A stretch of 64,000 bases of DNA. Source: Paenarthrobacter sp. PH39-S1 (lineage in GTDB: Bacteria > Actinomycetota > Actinomycetes > Actinomycetales > Micrococcaceae). Below are positions 1 to 7,352 of the stretch, in pieces. The DNA is taken from contig NZ_JASISR010000005.1 in the NCBI RefSeq assembly GCF_030063245.1, forward strand, positions 62,001 to 126,000, given 5' to 3'. Positions within the stretch are counted from its first letter, which is position 1; each line of letters opens with the position of its first letter. The position numbers were made by a program, and so were the translations under genes. The notes beneath the pieces are model-generated. The model ran no database searches, had not been told where the DNA came from, and saw only the letters and a list, made by a program, of their open reading frames with translations.

Positions 1-110
1 GTCAATAACGCCGGTATTGCCTCCCGACACCATCGCCGACAACGACGACGATGAATGGCACAGCGTGCTGGCCATCAACGTTCCGGCCTGGTCCGGCAGG
101 CCAGGGCGCA
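1..110 (+). pseudogene. Short-chain dehydrogenase remnant (5' cut by window edge)
   Basis: The first codons read VNNAGIA, the NNAG motif of classical short-chain dehydrogenases/reductases. This frame stops at a TGA after about 17 codons. In another frame follow DDEWHSVLAINV, which matches the SDR segment that normally comes about 20 residues after NNAG. The two pieces therefore belong to one SDR gene broken by a frameshift, and homology fades after about position 100. The N-terminal Rossmann part would lie upstream of the window. No downstream catalytic YxxxK motif was found, so this is a truncated relic. Confidence 0.6.
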
Positions 111-472
111 CTGCCGAACGAGGACGGGGCGGCCCCGCGACACCGGTGCTGCGTCCCTCCGCTCTCACGGGCCAGACCGTTCCTCGCGGGCCGGTACCGT
201 TAATGCCATGCCTTCTTCATATCCACCGCTGATCGACATCAAGGTCGTCCGCGAATTGGTCGGTCCTGCGTCGTACACGCGGGACACGGCCAATGCCCGG
301 AAGCAGTCGGTCCAAGAGGGGCACGACGAAGTCATTTCCTGGCGATCATCATTGCGCGCATCGGGACTGGGCGGGCGGCTAACGTACGGGCGCCGGATAA
401 TGGGGGAAAACCAGCGACCAGCCCGCCGCTCCAATCTGAGGTGCCACCCTGAAAATCCTGCAACGCGTCCCG

Positions 473-1200
473 GTGTCACCACTCCCGGCTGCAACGATCC
501 AAACTGCCGCCATCCGCGCACGGCGACGATATTGCGCGGCGGCGATGGCAGGTGTCGTCACGTATATAGGGGTGGACGCAGTACTGCAGCGGTTGCCGCC
601 GCATTACAGCGCGATCCGAGAGGCAGAGAGCAATCTGGCGGTGGGACCGTACGGCTGGGTGATGAATCTGAATTTTTTGGGCCGCGCGGTCACGACGTTC
701 GCCGTGGCGCGTGCCGTGCTGGGAACGGGCCCCGCGTCGCGGATGAGGACCACCGGCGCCACCCTTTGGGCATCGGCGGAGTGTCGTCCGGGGTCTTGGC
801 TTTCTTCTCCACCGATATCTTTACGGACATCCCCGGTCCTATCCCCAGCGCTGACGCCGCGGGTACTGAGCCCGCGGGCGCGTCCGTGGCAGTGCAAGCA
901 GCAACGGCTACGCCCGGCGGTATTGTGCACCTAGTCGTAGCGGGGACGGGGTTTGTCGGCGCCTTGGCCGGAATCGCCGTGCTGACGCAATGGCTTCGGC
1001 GCTACCCGCCGCTGCGGCGCACGTCCCGGGCGGCCACCGTATGTGCCGGCGTCGGCGCCGTCGGCCTCGTTTCCCTGGGGTTGTCCATCAGATTCTTCCC
1101 GGCCGTCCTCGGCCTTGCGGAGCGGGTGGCGCTGGCCGGAATTCTCGGCTGGGCCTTTAGCGTGTCAGCGGGAATCCGCTCGCTGTCGCGGACCCGATGA
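473..1200 (+). pseudogene. DUF998 family membrane protein, frameshifted
   Basis: The gene reads in one frame from 473 (ATG; an inner ATG at 545 is also possible) to about 765 and in a second frame from there to the TGA at 1198-1200. The first half holds YGWVMNLNFLGRA, a recognisable DUF998 signature. The second half holds VLAFFSTDIFTDIPG, the family's 'F-TD' motif after TM3, then two or three hydrophobic segments. The junction falls at ACCCTTTGGG (761-770), where one extra T would restore a continuous DUF998 frame. Function of the family is unknown; it is an integral membrane protein. The 3' end overlaps the convergent MFS gene by 36 bp. The single-base lesion could be a sequencing error. Confidence 0.6.
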
Positions 1201-2412
1201 CCCGGTCGCGGACCCGATGACCCGGTCGCGGCCGGAATACACGGCGGCGACGCACAGGGCTGCCATACCTGCAGCGATAACGGTCAGGGGCAGGGTCCAG
1301 CCTCCGGTCCAGTCGTGCAGTGCGCCAAAAAGGACGGGGCCGGCCGCTCCCACGGCGTACCCTACAGACTGGGCCATCCCGGACAGGGCTGCGGCCTGTG
1401 AATGATGCACCGTGCGCAGGCTGAACAACGACAGGGCGACGACGATGAGGCTTCCGCAGCCGAGGGCACCAAAGATGATCCAGAGCAGCATCAAGCCAGG
1501 CGCCGCGGCCATGCCCGCATAGGCGATGAACACGAGGATGCTGCTGAGCAGCGCGACGAGGCGTTGATCGGGAAATCTATGCAGCACGGCCCCGGCGGCG
1601 AAGCTGGTCACGACGTTGATCAGCAGAAAAAGTGACAGATGTGCTCCGGCAGCTGCTTCGGAAAGTCCCTGGCTGTGTTCAATGCTTGGCAGCCAGGCCA
1701 TGAAGACGTAAAACGAGACAGACTGCAGCCCCATGAAGGCGGTGACCTGCCAGCCGAGAGCCGATTTCCACGGCGAGAAATATGCGGCTCGGCGCTGGCC
1801 GGATGCCCGCTCCAATGCCGGGCGGCGCCGGAGGAAGGGCAGCAGGAACCCCATCGCCACCAGAACGAGCCCGACCCAGATACCCAAGGCCAGCCGCCAA
1901 CCACCCGGAGAGGATTGTGCGATCGGCACCACGAGCGCTGTACCGATGGCTGCCGCGGCCGCCTGCACGGCCGTGTAGCTTCCCGTCACCTGGCTGACAC
2001 GCGCGGGGAAGTCCCGCTTCACCAGGGAGGGCACCAGCACATTGAGGAACGCGATGCCCACTCCCACCAGCCCCGTCCCGATCCACACGAAGCCGATAAT
2101 CGGCACCGAGCGAAGCACAATCCCGGCGGCGAGGATCAGCAAGGAAGCCCACAGTGCGCGGTCCAACCCGAGCCAGCGCGCGAAAGCCGGCGCAACAGGA
2201 GAGAAGAGGGCAAAGACGATCAACGGCAGACCGGTCAAGAGCCCCGCAACTGTACTGGACAGGCCCAGGTCGGTACTAATGTCATTCAACAGCGGCCCGA
2301 CGCTGACAAAGGAAACCCGCAGGTTCACGGCGATTAAAAGGACACCAATAAAGGCAAAGCCAAAGCGGACGCTTCGTCCTGCCTTCTGGGTCCCCTCAGT
2401 CGTAGAAGGCAT
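1165..2412 (-). CDS. MFS transporter, CynX/NimT-like
   Basis: About 415 residues with twelve predicted membrane segments, the size and layout of the major facilitator superfamily. NLRVSFVSVGPLL near the N terminus and the GLLTGLPLIVFALFSP stretch in TM2 are typical of the CynX/NimT (cyanate / 2-nitroimidazole) branch. Substrate cannot be read from sequence. The ATG at 2412 is chosen over a longer frame to 2472 because it directly follows GGGAGG and starts 10 nt after the stop of the FNT gene upstream, which implies co-transcription. The last codons run through a 20-bp direct repeat (1184-1223) shared with the end of the convergent DUF998 remnant. Confidence 0.85.
   Translation of the reverse strand: MPSTTEGTQKAGRSVRFGFAFIGVLLIAVNLRVSFVSVGPLLNDISTDLGLSSTVAGLLTGLPLIVFALFSPVAPAFARWLGLDRALWASLLILAAGIVLRSVPIIGFVWIGTGLVGVGIAFLNVLVPSLVKRDFPARVSQVTGSYTAVQAAAAAIGTALVVPIAQSSPGGWRLALGIWVGLVLVAMGFLLPFLRRRPALERASGQRRAAYFSPWKSALGWQVTAFMGLQSVSFYVFMAWLPSIEHSQGLSEAAAGAHLSLFLLINVVTSFAAGAVLHRFPDQRLVALLSSILVFIAYAGMAAAPGLMLLWIIFGALGCGSLIVVALSLFSLRTVHHSQAAALSGMAQSVGYAVGAAGPVLFGALHDWTGGWTLPLTVIAAGMAALCVAAVYSGRDRVIGSATGSSGPRQRADSR
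1184..1223. repeat. 20-bp tandem duplication at convergent gene ends
   Basis: Two adjacent perfect copies of a 20-bp unit beginning gtcgcggacc, plus 7 bp of a third. The first copy contains the TGA of the DUF998 remnant, and both copies encode the C-terminal tail of the MFS transporter on the other strand, so the duplication lengthened that tail. Confidence 0.85.
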
Positions 2413-2422
2413 TTCCTCCCCT

Positions 2423-3256
2423 CTACCGCGGCGCATCCGGGTCCTTGGGTGAGTTTCGGCGCCGGTCCGCAATCAGGTCCTTGCTGCGCAGCAGGCGCAG
2501 CGCGGTCACCAGCAGCAGCCCGCCGGCCATGTTGAAGACCAGGGTGTAGCCGAACCAGCCCAGCCACTGGAGGTACGTGATGGGCGCCCCGGCGTGAAGG
2601 GCGCCGAAGATCAGCAGCGAATCCAGGATCGAGTGGAACAGCGGCAGTCCGGAGAGCAAAAAGCCACCGGCCACCGCGGCGACTATTTTGGCGACGTCGG
2701 AATCGGTGCCGTGCTGCATCCGGGTCATGAGGGTTATGGTGCTGCCGCCCAGGACGGCCAGGCAGATGTTCTGCACGGACATCGGCGTGCCGACAAAATG
2801 CTGCGCGGACTCCTGGACCGTCCCGGTCCATTCCGGGAAGGCACGCAGGACCAGCCACATGAAGGCCCAGCCGCTGACCAGGTTGGCAACGAGCGTACCC
2901 GCCCACAACTTTGCCAGCTTTCCGATGCTTGCCTCGCGGGCGACGACGGCGGCGATCGGCACCAGAAAGCCCTCGGTGAAGAGCTCGCTCTTGGCCAGCA
3001 GTAGGGCAATGAAGCCGATGCTGAAGGCCACGCCGGCCAACAGCGAGCTGCCGGTTTCATGCTTTACCGCAAGGTATGCCATGATCCCGGCGCTGATTTC
3101 CAGGCCACCGAAGGTCCCGGTTATGAGGACAGACGCCCAGGTGCGGTTGAGCCGCTGGGCTCCCTCATCCACGATCCGGCTAAACGAGTCCTGGATTTCG
3201 TCTTCGACCGGGGCATCGCTTTTGCCCAGTTGTTTACGCCGCGCCTCATTACTCAT
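2423..3256 (-). CDS. Formate/nitrite transporter family (FNT) channel, YfdC-like
   Basis: About 277 residues with a hydrophilic N terminus (to about residue 40) followed by six hydrophobic segments. The sequence matches the FNT fold: a first helix rich in small residues (GTFGGLEISAGIMAYLAV), then KSELFTEGFLVPIAAV, the ELFT element of family re-entrant loops. FNT proteins are pentameric channels for small monovalent anions such as formate and nitrite; the actual substrate is not evident. The ATG at 3256 (MSNEARRKQ) has AAAGG 10 nt upstream; an ATG at 3274 is the alternative. The MFS gene follows 10 nt after the stop, so the pair is a likely operon for small-anion uptake and efflux. Confidence 0.85.
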   Translation of the reverse strand: MSNEARRKQLGKSDAPVEDEIQDSFSRIVDEGAQRLNRTWASVLITGTFGGLEISAGIMAYLAVKHETGSSLLAGVAFSIGFIALLLAKSELFTEGFLVPIAAVVAREASIGKLAKLWAGTLVANLVSGWAFMWLVLRAFPEWTGTVQESAQHFVGTPMSVQNICLAVLGGSTITLMTRMQHGTDSDVAKIVAAVAGGFLLSGLPLFHSILDSLLIFGALHAGAPITYLQWLGWFGYTLVFNMAGGLLLVTALRLLRSKDLIADRRRNSPKDPDAPR

Positions 3257-3317
3257 CCGGTGGAAGCCTTTCATCGCGGGAACTGGCTTTTTATCCTAGT
3301 AGGAGCGGTGCCCACAA

Positions 3318-3335
3318 CGTGGAATCCAGACCACG
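3318..3335. promoter_or_regulatory. Inverted repeat upstream of the FNT gene
   Basis: CGTGG-N8-CCACG, a perfect 5-bp dyad. On the minus strand it lies roughly 30 bp upstream of a TAGGAT -10-like hexamer in front of the FNT gene. The spacing resembles the DosR-like boxes elsewhere in the window, but the half-site differs, so the cognate regulator is unknown. Confidence 0.3.
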
Positions 3336-3404
3336 AACTGGCATCGCGGCCGCCCGGAACGTACCGTCGTTATACGGCCAATTCCGCAACCAGGCAGGGA
3401 TACG

Positions 3405-5204
3405 ATGAGCAGGAACAGCAGAAACCGGCATAAAGCCAAAGACACCGCGGCCCGGAAGGGCAGCAAAGGTGCCGCTGGTTCGGCGTCGACCTCGATGAGC
3501 ACGTTCCGCGCGGGCCGCGCCATTGACGCGCTCACGCCGGCATTTGTGCAGTGGTTCGACGACGGTTCAGCCGGCGCGGCCACGGCGGCTCTGGACTACC
3601 TGGCGGAAGTCAAAGCCGTCATCGGCCGATACATGGAAGGCATGGCCACAGCTGAGGTGACGGTCTTCGAACCCATACCGCTGGCGATAGCCACCACCGA
3701 TGTTCTGGTGTCCACGGACGAGGAAACGGACGCCATGTTCATCGTCGACGCCGTTCACGCGTACGTCGATTTCCTCACCGAAACGGGCAGGTGGACAGGC
3801 TCGGCGGAGCAGCTGGCCCAGGTCATGGACTTCTTGAAAACGGTTGAGGAAGACGACGACGACCAACTTGGCCTGATCGAGATACCGGACCTGGGCGAGG
3901 ATGAAGCCCTCGAGGTGTTCGCCGGCCTGCCGCTCATCCAGCGGACAATGGCCCTGCTGCGGTGGATCGGCGACGGCAGGCCCGTCTCCGGCACGGGAGC
4001 CCTGCGCCTGAAGGACCTGGAAGCGGCGGCCGCGTGCGTCGGGGTGTCGGTCCGCGGCGCCGTCAAGGGCGCACAGCCCGACGATGCCATTCCCATCGTC
4101 AGATCCATGCAGGACGTGCCGCTGCTGCCCCAGATCTGGGCCGCGATGGAAGCCGCCGAGCTGATTGAAATCAAGGCCACGAAGGTGATGCGGTTCGAGG
4201 ACGCCGACGGCTTCCTGTCCGGCAGTACGGCCCAGCGGCTGGAGGAATACAGCTACTACACCACGCGGTTCCTGGAGCAGACCGTGCTGGGCATGGACCC
4301 GGCCTTTCCCGACATGTCGGCGACCCTGGTCGGGTTGGAGGTGTCGCTCCTGATCGCTGCGTCGACTCCTGAGCCTCCGTCGGTGGAACGCGTCCTCGCC
4401 CTGGCTGACAGGGTGCCGGAAGAGGAGAAGATGATTACGGATATCCTCGGCCGCATGACGGTGGGCCGGCTGGAAAGGCTCGCTGAACTGGGCCTGCTGA
4501 CCATCGATACGCATTTCCGCGTGCCACCGGCGTTGATCGGCTGTGTGTTGGATGCCTTTGACGATGACGTGATTGATCGCCTGCATCTCGGGGAAGCCGT
4601 GGACGACGCGAAGCTTCCCACCGCCGCACCGGTCCTGCAGCTGAAGATCCAGCTCAAAAATGCCAAACCACCCATCTGGCGACGCGTTCTGGTCCCGGCC
4701 GACATGCCGCTGGACCAGTTGCACAGTGTCATTCAGAGCGTGTTCGGATGGTTGGATTGCCACCTGCACAACTTCCAGACCGGTGGTTTCCGCGGCCCTA
4801 GCTATGCTCCGGTAGATCCGGATGGCCTCTCCGACTCCTTTGGCGAACCATCCCTGGACGAGTCCACGGTCACGGTAGGCGAACTGCTGGGGGAGGTTGG
4901 CAGCAAAATGGTCTACACCTATGATTTCGGCGACGACTGGGAGCACGCCATCGCCGTGGAAAAGATCCTGACGGACGACTGCGGCGGGCAGCTTCCGCGG
5001 TGCACCGGCGGCAGGGGCGCCGCGCCGGCTGAGGACAGCGGCGGAACCTGGGGCTGGACCAAAATTGTGCAGGCCGTCAACGATCCGGAGCATGAGGAGC
5101 ACGAGGAGTACCGGGAATGGCTGGCCCTGCAGTCCGGGGAGACCTTGGACCCCAAGGCCTTTGATGTGGAAGAGGCCAACGGGGACCTGGCCGATATTTT
5201 CTGA
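3405..5204 (+). CDS. Plasmid pRiA4b ORF-3 family protein with long N-terminal region
   Basis: A 599-residue protein. Residues about 411-585 match the pRiA4b ORF-3 domain: LKIQLKNAKPPIWRRVLVP, LHSVIQSVFGWLDCHLHNF, and the YTYDFGDDWEHAI block with a Pro/Cys-containing segment just after. The domain is common in mobile-element cargo and as a free-standing chromosomal protein; its biochemical role is unknown. The N-terminal 400 residues are acidic and mostly helical and I recognise no domain there. Lys/Arg-rich residues 1-20 precede this. It starts at an ATG preceded by AGGGATACG and is divergent from the FNT/MFS operon. No transposase lies beside it here. Confidence 0.75.
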   Translation: MSRNSRNRHKAKDTAARKGSKGAAGSASTSMSTFRAGRAIDALTPAFVQWFDDGSAGAATAALDYLAEVKAVIGRYMEGMATAEVTVFEPIPLAIATTDVLVSTDEETDAMFIVDAVHAYVDFLTETGRWTGSAEQLAQVMDFLKTVEEDDDDQLGLIEIPDLGEDEALEVFAGLPLIQRTMALLRWIGDGRPVSGTGALRLKDLEAAAACVGVSVRGAVKGAQPDDAIPIVRSMQDVPLLPQIWAAMEAAELIEIKATKVMRFEDADGFLSGSTAQRLEEYSYYTTRFLEQTVLGMDPAFPDMSATLVGLEVSLLIAASTPEPPSVERVLALADRVPEEEKMITDILGRMTVGRLERLAELGLLTIDTHFRVPPALIGCVLDAFDDDVIDRLHLGEAVDDAKLPTAAPVLQLKIQLKNAKPPIWRRVLVPADMPLDQLHSVIQSVFGWLDCHLHNFQTGGFRGPSYAPVDPDGLSDSFGEPSLDESTVTVGELLGEVGSKMVYTYDFGDDWEHAIAVEKILTDDCGGQLPRCTGGRGAAPAEDSGGTWGWTKIVQAVNDPEHEEHEEYREWLALQSGETLDPKAFDVEEANGDLADIF

Positions 5205-5255
5205 CGCAGTGTTCTCACGACCGGGCCGACATGTGGCTACTCTATTTCCAGCTCC

Positions 5256-5469
5256 TCACCGATGCTGCGCGAGCGGCGGGTACGCCGTGCCCTTGATGAC
5301 AGCACTCCAGGCCTGGTTGGTGGACCGATCGTAGCCGTCCACCTCAAAAGATCTCCGGATGGTCGTCGATGATGACGGCGAGCCGGCCGATGTCCGCGCT
5401 GCGCAGCGCGTCCCAGCACTCGCGGGTGGAGAGGTGCTCGATTGAGTGAACTTCGTCGTTGGCGTCCAT
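5256..5469 (-). pseudogene. PNPOx-like flavin-binding protein remnant
   Basis: From ATG 5469 the frame reads MDANDEVHSIEHLSTRECW and then ADIGRLAVIIDDHPEIF, the conserved start of the small pyridoxamine-phosphate-oxidase-fold proteins found intact at 12202-12642 and 13799-14269. A TGA follows at 5344-5346. A second frame then gives WSAVIKGTA, which corresponds to the WSVVVKG motif about 40 residues further on in those paralogues. An internal deletion therefore joined two parts out of frame. The C-terminal third (the PW..G....I.P..ITGRR block) is absent. Confidence 0.7.
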
Positions 5470-5682
5470 AGGGCCATCCTAGGCTGGTCGGGACCACAAA
5501 GGTCAGCTGATTATCCTTAGCGGTCCGCCTGTGGAGGATCCCATATTGGCTCTCACCAACGGGAGGCTCTGCACGTCGGGACCGGCCGTGGCCAAGACAC
5601 ACCCGCACAGCCTGAGCCGCGTCGGATACGCTGGGGTAACTGTTGATGCCCTGGTTCGCTGCGTAACGTTGGAAGGACCGGA

Positions 5683-7223
5683 TTGGCCAACCACCTTGAG
5701 CGCTACCGCCAGGTAGCTCAGACCCTTTCCAGGCACGGACTGGCCTGGCTGCTCAGTGCCACCGGACTCGAAAGGCTTGTCCCCTTCCCGCGCGGGCGGT
5801 GGGGACCGGGAGGATGCCCCGCTGAGCAATGCCGAACACCTGCGCCTTGCCCTGGAGGAACTCGGGCCCACGTTCATTAAGCTCGGCCAGGTCCTCTCCA
5901 CCCGTTCAGACCTGCTGCCTCCTGAGTTCAGAAATGAACTGGCAAAGCTTCAGGACGACGCTCCTGCCTTGCCCGCAGGGACCGTCGAAGAACTGATAGT
6001 CCAGGAACTTGGCGCCCTCCCGACCGCTTTGTTTGCGGCCTTTGACCCCGAGCCGCTCGCCTGCGCCTCCATCGGCCAGTCCCATGCGGCCACCTCCATG
6101 GACCGTCGCCGATGATTACGACCTCGTGGGCATCGCTGCGGAATTTTCGCAGACACTGCGTGCCGAATTGGACTAACTGCAGGAAGGCCGGAGCGCTGAG
6201 CGTTTTACCGACAACTTCGCCGGCGACGACGGCATCCATATCCCGAAGATTTTCTGGGACTTTACTACCTCGCGGGTTCTGACCATGGAGCGGATCCGAG
6301 GAATCAAGGTCAGCGATCTTGCGGCCCTCGACGCCGCCGGCATAGACCGACGGGACCTGGCCAAACGGGCGGCCGGCGCCGCGGCAAAAATGATTTTCGA
6401 GGACGGCTTCCACGCCGATCCGCACCCGGGAAACCTGTTTATCGAAGACGGCGGACGAATCGGCCTGATCGACTTCGGCATGGTCGGCCAGGTGGACGAG
6501 AAACTGCGCGCCCAGCTGGGACTGCTGCTGGCGTTGGTCCGGCACGACCCCGAACGCGTCACGGCAGCCCTGCTGGAGCTGGCCACATCGCGCCGGGCTG
6601 ACGAAGCTGACCGGCTGCACCGCGATGTGGTGTCGCTGATCGACCTCTATGAAGGTAAGCCGCTGGCAGAGGTCCCGGTTGTCCGGCTCATTCAGGAAAC
6701 GTTGGCCATTTTGCGCCGTCATCATCTTCAGCTACCGCGGGAGATGGCGATGCTGCTGAAAATGGTGCTCATGACGGAGGGACTCGGGGTGCTGCTGGAC
6801 CCGGCCTTTCAATTCGGAGAAGTGCTCGGTCCGTACGTACAAAAACTTGCTGTTGAGCGGATATCCGTGGCTGCCTTCGCCCGAAAGCTCAGTAAGGCCG
6901 GGAGCGACGCCGTCGAACTGGGCCTGGATCTTCCCGGGCAGCTGCGCCGCCTCCTTGCCGTCGTGGACCGCGACGGCTTCGAAGTCCATCTCCGGGCTGC
7001 TGAACTCGAGCCGCTGGTGGGACGGATTGAACGGATCGGCAACCGGCTCGTCGTCGGCATGTTGACCGCAGCCTTCATTCGGGGGATCGGTGAACTCACC
7101 ACCGCCGACACCTCCCGCTGGCAGCAATGGCAACGACCCCTGCTTGGTTCCGGACTCGGAGCCGTCGGGAGCCTGGGCGCCTACCTTGGCTGGACGGCCC
7201 TGCGCAAACGCCGGCCACGCTGA
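5683..7223 (+). pseudogene. AarF/UbiB (ABC1) family kinase-like protein, broken
   Basis: Pieces of one ABC1/UbiB protein lie in three frames. They are MANHLERYRQVAQTLSRHG (TTG at 5683 after GGAAGGACC), then EELGPTFIKLGQVLSTRSDLLPP with PLACASIGQSHAA, then from about 6110 VADDYDLVGIAAEFSQTLRAELD up to a TAA at 6174-6176. After that the frame continues open to the end with FHADPHPGNLF and IGLIDFGMVG, the family's catalytic loop and DFG-like motif. Between about 6095 and 6110 the segment expected to hold the ATP-binding lysine of the VxxKV motif is deleted. The TAA sits where the family has Tyr. Two terminal hydrophobic segments are kept. Four lesions (two shifts, a deletion, a stop) make this a true pseudogene. 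Confidence 0.85.
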
Positions 7224-7294
7224 AGCCAGGACCGGCCGCGGTCCCCGGCGTACCACCGGAGATGAAACAGAGCGGCCTGTGCGACAACGATTAG

Positions 7295-7337
7295 GGGACT
7301 TTCGGCCGTAGTCGGACGCCGGTCCGGGGCCTACACT
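7295..7337 (+). promoter_or_regulatory. DosR-like box and -10 element upstream of the P-type ATPase
   Basis: GGGACTTTCGGCC (7295-7307) matches the DevR/DosR recognition pattern GGGAC-TTNNG-GYCC. A TACACT hexamer (7332-7337) lies 30 bp from the box centre, which would place the box near -42, the usual activating position. The same layout precedes the USP gene (17306) and both intact PNPOx genes. The box match is seen directly; binding is inferred. Confidence 0.55.
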
Positions 7338-7352
7338 AAGGCTGGCGGAGCG

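Noticed and set aside
5435-5455. TGACC-N6-GTCCC near the PNPOx remnant start as a DosR box
   Set aside because: The only -10-like hexamer (TAGGAT) is too close, so spacing does not fit, and the gene is dead.
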